This document shows positions 23,440-32,817 of a stretch of 46,233 nt of DNA, piece by piece (the stretch's first letter is position 1; every line of letters begins with the position of its first letter). The position numbers were made by a program, and so were the translations under genes. The notes under the pieces were generated by a model. That model did not search any database and was not told the origin of the DNA. It saw only the letters and a program-made list of their open reading frames with translations. Origin of the DNA: RGIG8767 sp964531805 (lineage in GTDB: Bacteria > Bacillota > Clostridia > Lachnospirales > Lachnospiraceae). The DNA lies in the NCBI GenBank assembly GCA_964531805.1, contig CAZHGE010000011.1, forward strand, positions 1 through 46,233. Direction: 5' to 3'.

Positions 23440-24183
23440 ATGGCAGAATGGCTGAGCAGGACGGAACGATTAATTGGAAAAGACAATACAGAAAAGTTAA
23501 ACAATGCAAGAGTGGCGGTATTCGGCATTGGTGGTGTTGGCGGCTTTACGGTAGAAGCATTGGCTAGAAGCGGCGTGGGACATATTGAATTGATTGACCA
23601 TGATACGGTTTCTGAGAGTAATTTAAACCGCCAGGTTGTAGCGACAAGGGATGCAATCGGCAGGGAAAAAGTAGAAGTGATGAAGGAAAGAATCCTTTCC
23701 ATCAATCCAAATGCAGAGGTGGTTGTGCACAAATGCTTTTATCTTCCAGAGAATAAAGATGACTTTGATTTTACAAAGTATACCTATATAGTGGATGCTG
23801 TGGATACGGTGACTGCCAAACTTACAATTATCGAAGAAGCCCAAAACGCTGGAGTGCCTGTAATCAGCAGTATGGGAACGGGAAATAAATTAGATCCGAC
23901 TGCATTTGAAGTGGCAGATATCAGTAAGACGAGTGTTTGTCCGCTTGCAAAAGTTATGCGCAGAGAGTTAAAAAAACGTGGGATTTCCCATGTAAAAGTG
24001 GTATATTCTAAAGAAGAGGCAATTACGCCAATAGAAGATGAGTATACTACGCAAAGTAGAGAACAAAATGGTGAAGAAGCAATAGGAAGAAAGAAAATTG
24101 CTCCAGCAAGTATTTCATTTGTACCATCCGTTGCCGGATTGATTATAGCAGGTGAAGTCATAAAGGATATTTGCGGACTTTAA
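23440..24183 (+). CDS. tcdA: tRNA threonylcarbamoyladenosine dehydratase (TcdA/CsdL)
   Basis: A 247-residue E1-like protein. The N-terminus has the YgdL/TcdA signature RTERLIGKDNTEKLN. An ATP-binding loop VAVFGIGGVGGFTVEALARS follows, then ELIDHDTVSESNLNRQ and the family's KVMRRELKKRG. TcdA uses ATP to dehydrate t6A at tRNA position 37 into cyclic ct6A, improving decoding of ANN codons. Length is slightly below the E. coli protein but complete. It is followed 34 nt later by a pseudouridine synthase, another RNA-modification enzyme, probably on the same transcript. Confidence 0.9.
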   Translation: MAEWLSRTERLIGKDNTEKLNNARVAVFGIGGVGGFTVEALARSGVGHIELIDHDTVSESNLNRQVVATRDAIGREKVEVMKERILSINPNAEVVVHKCFYLPENKDDFDFTKYTYIVDAVDTVTAKLTIIEEAQNAGVPVISSMGTGNKLDPTAFEVADISKTSVCPLAKVMRRELKKRGISHVKVVYSKEEAITPIEDEYTTQSREQNGEEAIGRKKIAPASISFVPSVAGLIIAGEVIKDICGL

Positions 24184-24217
24184 TAAAATAGATTATTAAG
24201 AAAAATGAGGAAGAAAG

Positions 24218-24940
24218 ATGGCGGATATAAGTACCGTTCGTTTGAATAAATATTTAGCAGAATGCGGCGTCTGCTCTAGAAGAGAAGCGGATGTGTTGAT
24301 CGAGGCTGGAAAAGTAACAGTTAATGGGAAAAAGGCAGAGCCAGGCATGCGGGTAAGTAGTGCAGACGAAGTTATCTGCAATGGAAAAGCCTTAAAAAAA
24401 CGTAATGAAAAGGTCGTACTGGCATATTATAAGCCTTTGGGTGTAACGTGCACAGAAAAAGACCGTTTTGCAGATAAAACCTTAAAGGATGCGTTTGATT
24501 ATCCAATCCGCGTAACTTATGCGGGGCGTTTGGATAAAGAGACAGAAGGACTTCTTTTGATGACTAACGATGGAGATCTGATCCAGCGTTTGATGCGGGG
24601 AACGGAACATCATGAAAAAGAATATGTGGTAAAGGTTACCAAAGAACTGGCACCGGATTTTAAAGAAAAAATGGAAGCCGGTGTTTTTTTGAGCGAATTA
24701 AACAGAAGAACGAAACCTTGTAAGATTGAGGTTTTAGGAAAATATACATTTAAGATTATTTTAACTCAGGGATTGAATCGTCAGATACGAAGAATGTGTC
24801 AGGAACTGGGCTATAAAGTAAATGCCTTGCAGCGTATCCGGGTTGCCAATATTACGCTTGGTAAATTAAGACCGGGAACCTTCCGCAGGGTGAGCGGTGA
24901 AGAGTTACAGGAACTTTACAGCATGATTGGTCGAAAGTAA
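24218..24940 (+). CDS. RsuA/RluB/RluF-family pseudouridine synthase
   Basis: A 240-residue protein. Residues 7-60 form an S4 RNA-binding domain (VRLNKYLAECGVCSRREAD). The catalytic aspartate is D106 in YAGRLDKETEGLLLMTNDGD. The C-terminal ILTQGLNRQIRRMCQELGYK, followed by LQRIRVANI, is closest in pattern to RluF, which modifies U2604 of 23S rRNA. RsuA- or RluB-type specificity cannot be excluded. The start ATG lies behind GAGGAAG. Confidence 0.85.
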   Translation: MADISTVRLNKYLAECGVCSRREADVLIEAGKVTVNGKKAEPGMRVSSADEVICNGKALKKRNEKVVLAYYKPLGVTCTEKDRFADKTLKDAFDYPIRVTYAGRLDKETEGLLLMTNDGDLIQRLMRGTEHHEKEYVVKVTKELAPDFKEKMEAGVFLSELNRRTKPCKIEVLGKYTFKIILTQGLNRQIRRMCQELGYKVNALQRIRVANITLGKLRPGTFRRVSGEELQELYSMIGRK

Positions 24941-25005
24941 GAGTAGTATATTTATGGAGATGGCATTGAGATCATTTTTCATAGAAGCAGGAGTTTGAAG
25001 TTAGT

Positions 25006-26988
25006 ATGGATAAATTGGCACGAATCAAAGAATTGATTCCTATTTTAAATGAAGCATCAAAAGCATATTATGCGCAGGACAGGGAAATCATGAGCAATTT
25101 TGAATATGATGCCCTTTATGATGAACTGGTACGTTTAGAAGAAGAGACGGGAATGGTGCTTTCGAACAGTCCGACTGTTACAGTGGGTTATGAGTCGGTG
25201 GACGAATTGCCTAAAGAACGTCACGAAACACCTATGTTATCCTTGGGAAAAACAAAGGATCGACAGGAGTTAGCAGACTGGTTAACTGATAAAGAAGGAC
25301 TTCTTTCATGGAAACTGGACGGACTTACCGTGGTACTTACCTATGAAAATGGTGCACTTTCCAAAGCCGTAACAAGAGGAAATGGAGAAGTCGGAGAAGT
25401 CATTACCAATAATGCCAAGGTATTTAAGAATCTTCCACATAAGATTCCATATCAAGGAAAACTGGTACTACGTGGAGAAGCGGTCATCCGTTATTCGGAC
25501 TTTGAACGGATTAATGCCTCGATTGAAGATGAGACGGAGCGTTATAAGAATCCACGTAATCTCTGTTCCGGTTCCATCCGTCAGTTAAATAATGAGATTA
25601 CGGCGCAGAGGGATGTACGTTTTTATGCCTTTTCTTTTGTTTCTTCGGAAGAAGATGATACAGAGTTTTTTCATAATTCCAAAGATGCACAGTTTTTGTT
25701 TTTAAAAGAACAAGGCTTTGAAATTGTGGACTATAAGATGGTAACAAAGGATACCATTTTAACGGCCATCGAAGAATACGAAAAAGAAATACAGACCTTT
25801 GATATTCCATCGGATGGTCTGGTACTTACTTATGAAGATATTGCTTATGGAAAATCACTTGGAAGAACGGCAAAATTCCCAAGAGATTCCATTGCATTTA
25901 AATGGCAGGATGAATGCCGTGAAACAGTTTTAAAAGAAATTGAGTGGAGTCCAAGCCGTACCGGACTGATTAATCCGGTTGCCATATTTGAACCGGTGGA
26001 ATTAGAGGGAACCACCGTCAGCCGTGCCAGCGTACACAATATCAGTGTGCTTCGCGGATTGAAACTAGGTATTGGAGACCGGATTACCGTATACAAAGCT
26101 AATATGATTATTCCACAGATTGCGGAAAATCTGACGGGAAGTGATAACGTGGAATTACCGGAATGTTGTCCGGTTTGTGGTGGGAAGACACAGGTGCAGC
26201 AGACCAATGATACACAGTCCTTATTCTGTTTGAACCCGGATTGTGATGCAAAAAAAGTAAAAGCGTTCGCTCATTTTGTAAACAGGGATGCGTTAAATAT
26301 TGACGGTCTTTCTGAGGCAACTTTAGAGAAGTTTTTAGGAAAAGGATTTTTACATTCTTTTATAGATCTTTTTCATATGGATCGCTATGAAGAAGAGATT
26401 ACACAGATGGAAGGATTTGGAGAAAAATCGTATCATAATCTGATTGCAGCAGTGGAACAGGCAAGAAAGACGACTCTGCCAAGAGTGATTTATGCATTGG
26501 GAATTACTGGAATTGGTCTTGCCAATGCAAAGGTCCTCTGTCGTGAATTTGCTTATGACATAGATGCTATGCTTTCAGCAGATGTGGAGCGCCTAAGTGA
26601 GACGGAGGGAGTAGGTGAAGTTTTAGCAACAGCTTTTTCTTCGTATTTCCAGAATGAAGAAAATGTGGTACAGTTTAAGGAGTTGTTAAAAGAACTTACT
26701 TTAGAGCAGGAAACTGTGGATCGAAGTAATGATAAGATCAATGGTAAGGTGTTTGTTGTGACGGGGAGTTTGAACCATTATGAGAACCGTGATGCCTTAA
26801 AAGCAGTGATTGAAAGTCTGGGCGGAAAAGTAACAGGAAGCGTAACTTCGAAGACAACAGCGTTGATTAATAACGATATTAAATCCACTTCCTCAAAAAA
26901 TAAAAAAGCTGCACAGTTAAATATCCCTGTGATTACAGAAGAGATGTTTATGAAAGATTATCTGGGGAAGGAACCAGAGACTATATAA
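25006..26988 (+). CDS. ligA: NAD+-dependent DNA ligase LigA
   Basis: A 660-residue protein with the complete LigA order. It comprises domain Ia (FEYDALYDELVRLE), the adenylation domain with active-site K103 in SWKLDGL, an OB fold (SRASVHNISVLRGLKLGIGD), a four-cysteine zinc finger (CCPVCGG to CLNPDCD), helix-hairpin-helix repeats and a C-terminal BRCT domain (GKVFVVTGSLNHYENRD). It seals nicks in Okazaki fragments and repair patches. The adenylation motif is SWKLDG rather than the common ELKIDG, and domain Ia reads IMSNFEYD where ISDxEYD is common, so this is a somewhat divergent branch. Confidence 0.93.
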   Translation: MDKLARIKELIPILNEASKAYYAQDREIMSNFEYDALYDELVRLEEETGMVLSNSPTVTVGYESVDELPKERHETPMLSLGKTKDRQELADWLTDKEGLLSWKLDGLTVVLTYENGALSKAVTRGNGEVGEVITNNAKVFKNLPHKIPYQGKLVLRGEAVIRYSDFERINASIEDETERYKNPRNLCSGSIRQLNNEITAQRDVRFYAFSFVSSEEDDTEFFHNSKDAQFLFLKEQGFEIVDYKMVTKDTILTAIEEYEKEIQTFDIPSDGLVLTYEDIAYGKSLGRTAKFPRDSIAFKWQDECRETVLKEIEWSPSRTGLINPVAIFEPVELEGTTVSRASVHNISVLRGLKLGIGDRITVYKANMIIPQIAENLTGSDNVELPECCPVCGGKTQVQQTNDTQSLFCLNPDCDAKKVKAFAHFVNRDALNIDGLSEATLEKFLGKGFLHSFIDLFHMDRYEEEITQMEGFGEKSYHNLIAAVEQARKTTLPRVIYALGITGIGLANAKVLCREFAYDIDAMLSADVERLSETEGVGEVLATAFSSYFQNEENVVQFKELLKELTLEQETVDRSNDKINGKVFVVTGSLNHYENRDALKAVIESLGGKVTGSVTSKTTALINNDIKSTSSKNKKAAQLNIPVITEEMFMKDYLGKEPETI

Positions 26989-27029
26989 TGTTATAGACAG
27001 AAGTATTAGATAATTAGGAGAATCGTAAC

Positions 27030-27947
27030 ATGCCAATTCGAATTCAGAATGATTTACCGGTAAAAGAAATATTAGAAAATGAAAATATATTTGTCATGGA
27101 TGAATACCGTGCGACACATCAGGATATTCGTCCATTACAGGTAGGCATTTTGAATCTGATGCCAATTAAACAGGATACGGAGCTGCATCTGTTGCGCTCC
27201 ATGTCCAATACACCTTTACAGGTGGACATTACGTTTATTAAGTTAAACAGTCATGTATCCATGCATACGTCAGCCACACATTTGAATAAATTTTATGTGA
27301 CCTTTGATGAAATTAAAGACCGTAAATTTGATGGGTTTATGATTACAGGTGCACCATTAGAACAGATTCCATTTGAAGAAGTGGACTATTGGGAAGAACT
27401 GTGTGAGATTATGGAATGGACCAAGACACATGTAACTTCTACCTTCCATATCTGCTGGGGAGCGCAGGCAGGTATGTATTATCACTTTGGATTGAATAAA
27501 TCCGAACTGCCTAAAAAATTATTTGGTATCTACTGGCAGAAGGTATTAAACCGAAGAGTACCGCTTGTGCGTGGCTTTGATGATGAATTCTGTGTGCCAC
27601 ACAGCCGTTATACGGAGATTTCAGCGGATAAGATACATAATTGTAAGGAATTAACCGTTTTAGCAGAGTCTGAAGAAGCAGGTGTTCTGCTTGCGATTGC
27701 GAATGGTGGACGCCAGGTATTTATTCAAGGGCATTTTGAATATGACCGTCGTACACTGGACGCAGAGTATCAGCGTGATATTGGAAAAGGAATAGAAATT
27801 GACGTGCCGGTCAATTATTATCCGGACGATGATCCAAGTAAAAAACCGATGCTGCAGTGGCGTGCCCATGGGAATACTTTATATTCAAACTGGTTGAATT
27901 ATTACGTCTATCAGCTCACGCCTTACGATTTGGATAAGGTGGAGTAA
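27030..27947 (+). CDS. metAA: Homoserine O-acetyltransferase (MetA family)
   Basis: A 305-residue protein with the MetA triad at canonical positions: C142 (FHICWGAQAG), H235 and E237 (GHFEYDR). Residue 111 in GAPLEQ is glutamate. In MetA enzymes glycine here goes with succinyl-CoA and glutamate with acetyl-CoA, so acetylation of homoserine is predicted. The reaction activates homoserine for methionine synthesis. The gene has AGGAGAA before its ATG. No other methionine gene lies nearby, and no T-box or SAM riboswitch was seen in the short upstream gap. Confidence 0.92.
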   Translation: MPIRIQNDLPVKEILENENIFVMDEYRATHQDIRPLQVGILNLMPIKQDTELHLLRSMSNTPLQVDITFIKLNSHVSMHTSATHLNKFYVTFDEIKDRKFDGFMITGAPLEQIPFEEVDYWEELCEIMEWTKTHVTSTFHICWGAQAGMYYHFGLNKSELPKKLFGIYWQKVLNRRVPLVRGFDDEFCVPHSRYTEISADKIHNCKELTVLAESEEAGVLLAIANGGRQVFIQGHFEYDRRTLDAEYQRDIGKGIEIDVPVNYYPDDDPSKKPMLQWRAHGNTLYSNWLNYYVYQLTPYDLDKVE

Positions 27948-27983
27948 GTAGACAGGAGAACTTTCACACAGGAGAAAGTAGAT

Positions 27984-28601
27984 ATGGATATCAAAAAGAA
28001 AGTATCAATAATTAGTCTGCTCTCAACAATTATTCATGGAGCGGTTGCCGCTGTGACTTCGCTCATTAGTGTTATCAGTATCGTATTCATGATAGTCGTG
28101 TCGGGCTTTGTCAAAGAATCTGCCGGAATGCTGGATAAACCTTATTATGATAGCGTGACAGGTGGATGGGAAGTTCTGTTTGGACTGATTGGAACATTTT
28201 TAGGTTTATTCATATTTGTAGCATTAGCTGTGGTTGTGCTCTTCGTTTTATTACCAGCCATATTGAATACTCTTATGATGATATATGGAATAAGAACCTA
28301 TAATCATAGAAATGATACGGTTTTTAAAAAGATGGCTATAAGAGATGGTAAATGGAAATTGATTCTCAGCGTATTATCCATTGTATGCCTAGGGGCAGAA
28401 GATATTTCCATAACGGTTTATACTATGAAGCAGGGAGAGGATATAATGTCTCTTGCGCTTACTTTTATGCTGTTTTGTGTTCCGTTTGTTTTATCCGCAG
28501 TTCTAAACATAATGAATCTGAATTTTGTAAAACAAATAGAAGAAAAAACAGAAAACAGAATACCATATGAAGAGGATAATTCTTCTTATCTTTGGCAATA
28601 A
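27984..28601 (+). CDS. Uncharacterised four-helix membrane protein
   Basis: A 205-residue protein with about four membrane segments: near 9-41 (IIHGAVAAVTSLISVISIVF), 63-100 (LFGLIGTFLGLFIFVALAVV and beyond), 124-142 and 153-172. The N-terminal DIKKKVSIIS is positively charged and the C-terminus polar (EEDNSSYLWQ), suggesting cytoplasmic ends. No catalytic motif or family was recognised. It lies 36 nt after metAA and 26 nt before an amidohydrolase gene, all on the same strand, so cotranscription is likely. Confidence 0.6.
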   Translation: MDIKKKVSIISLLSTIIHGAVAAVTSLISVISIVFMIVVSGFVKESAGMLDKPYYDSVTGGWEVLFGLIGTFLGLFIFVALAVVVLFVLLPAILNTLMMIYGIRTYNHRNDTVFKKMAIRDGKWKLILSVLSIVCLGAEDISITVYTMKQGEDIMSLALTFMLFCVPFVLSAVLNIMNLNFVKQIEEKTENRIPYEEDNSSYLWQ

Positions 28602-28627
28602 TATGCGAAAGATAAGGAGAATTTTTT

Positions 28628-29785
28628 ATGTTATTGATTCAGAATGGTTTATTATACACGATGGAAGAGGAACAGCCGGTTTATGCGGATATGTTGATAA
28701 AGGACGGGAAAATAGAAAAGATTGCGGAAAAAATCAATCCAACTGAAAGGATGGAAATATATGACGCAAAGGGACTTTTGATATTTCCGGGATTTATCGA
28801 TGCACACAGTCATTTGGGTGTGGCGGAGGAAAAAACAAGTGTATTAAGTGATACCTCGAATGAAGCTACTACGCCCATCACACCAACGCTTCGTGCAATA
28901 GATACCATTAATCCCATGGACAGTGCTTTTCATAATGCATTGGCAGCAGGCATTACCGGTGTCATGGCAGGTATGGGAAGTGCAAACCCCATAGGTGGGC
29001 AGTTTGCTTTTATCAAAACTCATGGACGTTGTATTGATGATATGGTGGTTATGGCACCAGCAGCAATAAAGATTGCATTCGGAGAAAACCCGCTGACAAA
29101 CTATGGAACCAATGGCAATATGCCGTCGACCAGAATGGGAATCGCGAATATGATCCGGGAAGAGCTGTTTTTAGCAAAACAGTATTTTGAAAAAACAGAC
29201 AGGGATAGTTCAGAAGTGGATTTTCATATGGAAGCGTACAGAGAATTATTTGAGGGGAAGATTCCGCTAAAAGCCCATGTACATCGAGTGGATGATATTT
29301 TTACGGCAATCCGCATTGCAAAAGAGTTAGGATTGGGACTTACTTTGGATCATTGTACGGAAGGCCATTTAGTGGCAGAAAAGATTGCAGAAAGCGGCTA
29401 CCCCGCCATTGTAGGACCTTCTTTAACATCACGCAGTAAAAAGGAATGCAGTGCCCTTGATTTTAAAACATCCGGAATTTTGCAAAAAGCAGGAGTAATC
29501 GTGGCACTTACTACAGATCATCCAGTATCGCGTATTCAGTATTTGCCATTATGTGCCGGACTGGCGGCAAAAGAAGGATTAGGAGATTATAATGCCCTGA
29601 GAGCCATTACCATTGATGCGGCACGTATCTGTCGTGTGGATGAACGTGTGGGAAGTCTGAAAGAAGGAAAGGACGCAGATTTTGTGATTATGGATGGAAG
29701 TCCTTTAGAAATTAAGTCCAATGTATGGGCGACTTTTATTAATGGGGAAAAAGTGTGGGATAAGAAAGACGGTGTTCATTTTTAA
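28628..29785 (+). CDS. Amidohydrolase-superfamily metal-dependent hydrolase
   Basis: A 385-residue protein with a composite N-terminal beta domain (ILIKDGKIEKI-like) and a TIM barrel. Metal-ligand motifs are FIDAHSHLG (H60, H62), KAHVHRVDD, LDHCTEGH and TTDHPV. ADFVIMDGSPLE is the usual C-terminal return to the beta domain. It resembles imidazolonepropionase-like and dipeptidase-like amidohydrolases, which cleave C-N bonds in cyclic or blocked substrates. The substrate is not predictable. A clear ribosome site (AAGGAGAA) precedes ATG 28628. Confidence 0.85.
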   Translation: MLLIQNGLLYTMEEEQPVYADMLIKDGKIEKIAEKINPTERMEIYDAKGLLIFPGFIDAHSHLGVAEEKTSVLSDTSNEATTPITPTLRAIDTINPMDSAFHNALAAGITGVMAGMGSANPIGGQFAFIKTHGRCIDDMVVMAPAAIKIAFGENPLTNYGTNGNMPSTRMGIANMIREELFLAKQYFEKTDRDSSEVDFHMEAYRELFEGKIPLKAHVHRVDDIFTAIRIAKELGLGLTLDHCTEGHLVAEKIAESGYPAIVGPSLTSRSKKECSALDFKTSGILQKAGVIVALTTDHPVSRIQYLPLCAGLAAKEGLGDYNALRAITIDAARICRVDERVGSLKEGKDADFVIMDGSPLEIKSNVWATFINGEKVWDKKDGVHF

Positions 29786-29876
29786 ACACTTAAATTGGTT
29801 TGATGAATTACAAAGATTATAATTTTGTGATTATTTGGAGTACAATATGTGATTTATTGGAGTCTCTAAATACTAG

Positions 29877-29905
29877 TAGAAAATTATGATATGGAAGTTT
29901 ATAAT
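29877..29905 (+). promoter_or_regulatory. Promoter of the S1-domain gene
   Basis: TAGAAA (29877-29882) and TATAAT (29900-29905) are 17 bp apart. The ribosome site GGTGGAGG follows at 29923-29930. Confidence 0.5.
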
Positions 29906-29939
29906 AGAGAGCAAAAGATAACGGTGGAGGTACACATAA

Positions 29940-30842
29940 ATGGAAACCATGAAGGATTTTGAGAGAGAATTAGAGGCGTCTTTTCGCAAGATTGCAGTAG
30001 GCGATATTATAAAAGGAACAGTTATTGCTATTAATGAAGAAGAGGCGGTTTTGGATCTTCGTTATTATACACAGGGGATTATCAAAGCAGAAGAAATGAG
30101 TAACGATCCAGGATTTATGATTCAGGAAGCAATTCAGATTGATGATGTAATAGAAGCTACAGTTATTTCCTTGGATGATGGACAGGGCAATATTCTTTTA
30201 TCCAAAAAGGAAGCCAATGACGTGTTGGCATGGGATGTTTTAAAGGAATATAAGGAACAGGAAAAGAAACTTTCTGTAAAAGTAAACGAAGCAGTAAATG
30301 GCGGTGTGGTGGCTTATTTGGAAGGTATCCGTGGTTTTATTCCTGCGTCTCAGTTGGATATAGGGTATGTGGAAGATGTAACTCCTTATGTTGGTAAGAC
30401 CTTGGAAGTAAAAGTAACAGAGGTCAATAAGGAAAAAGAAAAACTGATTCTTTCCGCAAAAGTAGTACTCAAAGAAGCGGCTAAAGAAGAGCATGATCAC
30501 AAAGTAGCCATGATTGTTCCGGGAACGATTTTGGAAGGAACAGTAGAAAGCCTGCAGACCTATGGTGCTTTTGTTGCATTATCGGAGGGGTTAAGCGGTT
30601 TAGTGCATATTTCCCAAATTAGCCAGAAACGTATTAAGAAGCCGTCTGAAGTATTGAAGGTGGGCGATGTTGTTAAAGTAAAAGTATTAAATACAAACGA
30701 AGGTAAGATTTCGCTCAGTATCAAAGCTGTGGAAGAGGAAAAAGAAGCAGAAGAGATGGAAAGTTTGGAAGCCCAGGAATACAGTTCGGATGAAAGTGTG
30801 GGAACAAGTCTTGGGGATTTGTTTGCAAAATTAAAATTATAA
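29940..30842 (+). CDS. S1-domain RNA-binding protein (ribosomal protein S1-like)
   Basis: A 300-residue protein with three S1 (OB-fold) repeats at about 20-85, 105-175 and 190-262. The last, GTVESLQTYGAFVALSEGLS followed by GLVHISQIS, is the most canonical. An acidic tail (EEEKEAEEMESLEAQE) follows. Short Firmicutes S1-like proteins with three or four repeats bind mRNA and can help translation or RNA turnover, but they are shorter than the six-repeat proteobacterial S1. It has its own promoter and terminator. Confidence 0.85.
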   Translation: METMKDFERELEASFRKIAVGDIIKGTVIAINEEEAVLDLRYYTQGIIKAEEMSNDPGFMIQEAIQIDDVIEATVISLDDGQGNILLSKKEANDVLAWDVLKEYKEQEKKLSVKVNEAVNGGVVAYLEGIRGFIPASQLDIGYVEDVTPYVGKTLEVKVTEVNKEKEKLILSAKVVLKEAAKEEHDHKVAMIVPGTILEGTVESLQTYGAFVALSEGLSGLVHISQISQKRIKKPSEVLKVGDVVKVKVLNTNEGKISLSIKAVEEEKEAEEMESLEAQEYSSDESVGTSLGDLFAKLKL

Positions 30843-30850
30843 TATAGAAA

Positions 30851-30899
30851 AAGTCTGTATGAGAATTCGTGTGTTTGGTTGCTCATACAGACTTTTTTA
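30851..30899. terminator. Bidirectional terminator between the S1 and GH5 genes
   Basis: A perfect 13-bp stem AAGTCTGTATGAG (30851-30863)/CTCATACAGACTT (30882-30894) flanked by an A-run on the left and a T-run on the right. It can end the plus-strand S1 gene and the convergent minus-strand gene. Confidence 0.85.
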
Positions 30900-30947
30900 T
30901 AATAATCTTGTCCACAAAACGGGCGGGATTAAGAAATTATAAGCATA

Positions 30948-31892
30948 TTAATCCTTCTTTACTACATTTCTTACTGCTAATTCATTAATATACCATTTCG
31001 CAGAAGGATTTAAATCCTCGTCCGTAAAATCGGTTGTTTTTTCGCAGGTTGGAACGAAGGAAGCGCTGGATTCGTCGCGGTTTCCAAGATTCCACATACA
31101 GTAGCTGATTTCGTGCTCATCTAAAAGATCCAGCCAAAGTTTGCCCTGTTCTTCATTGCCCTCTCCATTTCCGCTGGCATGGCAGATACCAAATTCGCTG
31201 ACAAAGAGTGGCAGTTTGTGATTTACAGCATCCACTAATTTGTTACGTAGTTCTTCGCGATGGGTGTCTGCATAAAAATGAAGAACATAGCCAATATTAG
31301 AATAGCCTGTAACCGGATTCTGATAAGCAAGGTCAACATCCTGTGACCAGGTAGGCGTACCGACTAAGATAATTCCATACTGGTCATATTCACGAATGAT
31401 AGGGATAATGGTTTCGGCATATTGTTTTACATCTTCCCATGTACAGTCTACATTCGGTTCGTTACAGATTTCATAGATAACGTTGCCGTAAGCATGATAG
31501 CGGCTTGCCATTTTGCGGAAGAAGTCAGCCGCCTGATCCATGTGCATGAGAGGATTGGAGTCGCTTAAAATATGCCAGTCGATAATCACATATAAGCCAA
31601 GTTCAGTCGCTGCCTTTACGCCTTTATCGATTAACTGAATTAAGGTCTCCTTATTCGCTTCGTCTCCAACGCAGTAGCCATTTTCCTCTGCTGTATACAT
31701 AGCAAGACGAACAACATCCACATGCCATTTATCACGCATGAATTCGAAGAAATCGCGGTTTACATACTGAGGATACCAGGACAAACCGTGGGTGGAATAA
31801 CCGCGCAGTTGGACGGTTTTACCATTATGGTCTACCAGTTTGCCGGCTGGATTAAAATATAGTGCTCCATGTGTATCATATTTTGTTTTCAT
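30948..31892 (-). CDS. Glycoside hydrolase family 5 enzyme, apparently intracellular
   Basis: A 314-residue protein with the GH5 pattern: acid/base E145 in YEICNEPN, nucleophile E233 in FVSEFG, and supporting RGYSTHGLSWYPQYVN and VIIDWHI. Such enzymes cleave beta-1,4 glucans, mannans or related oligosaccharides. There is no signal peptide or carbohydrate-binding module, so it probably acts on imported oligosaccharides. The frame is open 73 codons further upstream, but ATG 31892 has an AAAGGA site and begins at the catalytic domain; the extension is cysteine- and hydrophobe-rich and implausible. A repeat copy at 32003-32031 lies in its upstream region. Confidence 0.85.
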   Translation of the reverse strand: MKTKYDTHGALYFNPAGKLVDHNGKTVQLRGYSTHGLSWYPQYVNRDFFEFMRDKWHVDVVRLAMYTAEENGYCVGDEANKETLIQLIDKGVKAATELGLYVIIDWHILSDSNPLMHMDQAADFFRKMASRYHAYGNVIYEICNEPNVDCTWEDVKQYAETIIPIIREYDQYGIILVGTPTWSQDVDLAYQNPVTGYSNIGYVLHFYADTHREELRNKLVDAVNHKLPLFVSEFGICHASGNGEGNEEQGKLWLDLLDEHEISYCMWNLGNRDESSASFVPTCEKTTDFTDEDLNPSAKWYINELAVRNVVKKD

Positions 31893-32002
31893 AAACAATT
31901 CCTTTCTTATGTAATAATCTCTTTCAAATGCAAAGAATTGACTGGCGTTTAAGGTCAAAACAGAATATACTAAAGATATTCTGATAAACGCAGATTGTGT
32001 GA

Positions 32003-32031
32003 GAAAACGGCTTGCAAAGCAAGGGCGTTTA
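32003..32031 (+). repeat. Diverged copy of the dispersed palindromic repeat
   Basis: AAAACGGCTTGCAAAGCAAG followed by GGCGTTT aligns with most bases of the copy at 12058-12084. It forms a hairpin: AAACG/CGTTT outside and CTTGC/GCAAG inside, around an AAA loop. Confidence 0.5.
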
Positions 32032-32085
32032 CTTATCTCTATTATATAGCAAATGTACTTAAGTAGAAAGCAGGAATTGTTTAAA

Positions 32086-32379
32086 ATGAAAAAAATTGAC
32101 CCGGCAACCATATCCGTAAACTATATAAAAAAAGAACCTTTTTCGGGCGGCTTTAAAGGTATGCGGTATCAGCTTATTAAATCTGGTGATGGAATGGAAG
32201 TGACTATTTGGCCTGAACCATATAACTATCTTCATACACCGGAAGAAAAGAAACAACGCAAGCAGTTTCCTTTGACTTTAGAAGGCCGTGATGAAGCAGT
32301 TGCATGGATGAATGAGCAATATGTGGTTCAAAAGCCGCTTTGGGATTTAGCACTCCATACGGCTTGGACGATACAATGA
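32086..32379 (+). CDS. Small uncharacterised protein
   Basis: A 97-residue protein that reads MKKIDPATISVNYIKKEPFS, then GMRYQLIKSGDGMEVTIWPE and EGRDEAVAWMNEQY. The aromatic, strand-rich middle and C-terminal helices suggest a folded cytoplasmic domain. There is no signal peptide or membrane segment, and I recognise no family. ATG 32086 is preferred, behind a modest CAGGAA site; the frame is open from an upstream ATG at 32053. It is divergent from the GH5 gene and apparently monocistronic. Confidence 0.5.
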   Translation: MKKIDPATISVNYIKKEPFSGGFKGMRYQLIKSGDGMEVTIWPEPYNYLHTPEEKKQRKQFPLTLEGRDEAVAWMNEQYVVQKPLWDLALHTAWTIQ

Positions 32380-32764
32380 AACTAATTGGCTAAGATTTTT
32401 ATGTTCTACCCATTGATTAAAAAAGATACCGAATGGTCAGAAAAAGTGACAAAAATTAGAAAGAAATTCTACCCAGAGAGCAAGTAGAATTTCCTATGGG
32501 AAGACAAAAACTGAAGTATTGTAGAAAATATGGAAAAAAATTCTACCCATAAATGTATATATTATGTTAAAGGGAAGAAAATGCGTTTAATATCTTGCCT
32601 TTTTTCTGCCTTTATTGAAGATAAGAGTGGTCATGGGTAGATTTATCTTCAATTGAGGTCACTAAGATGGCTCGCTAATCGTAACGGCGTTTTATTCAAG
32701 ATGTCTTTCTGACCGAATCAAGGATATCTGCTTATTATCAATAAAAAAGTTAAAGATCTACCCC
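32380..32764. other. Intergenic region with repeated TTCTACCCA motifs and nested inverted repeats
   Basis: No convincing gene lies here. TTCTACCCA occurs at 32404-32412, 32467-32475 and 32541-32549; its inverse TGGGTAGA occurs at 32634, and CTACCCC at 32758. Two copies belong to hairpins: AAATTCTAC/GTAGAATTT (32464-32492) and GTAGAA/TTCTAC (32521-32546). A further stem TTGAAGATAA/TTATCTTCAA (about 32614-32655) surrounds the inverse copy. It could be a regulatory or small-RNA region or a decayed element; I do not recognise it. Confidence 0.35.
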
Positions 32765-32806
32765 AAAAGACCGTCCATTCAAAATAAAATGAATGGACGG
32801 TCTTTT
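32765..32806. terminator. Strong terminator downstream of the activase gene
   Basis: A perfect 16-bp stem AAAAGACCGTCCATTC (32765-32780)/GAATGGACGGTCTTTT (32791-32806) with a 10-nt loop and A/T runs on both sides, so it can act in both directions. It ends the minus-strand gene at 32818. Confidence 0.9.
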
Positions 32807-32817
32807 TTATACATTTT

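Noticed and set aside
31893..32111. 73-codon upstream extension of the GH5 gene
   Set aside because: The extension has no GH5 similarity and no convincing signal peptide, while ATG 31892 has a good ribosome site at the family N-terminus.
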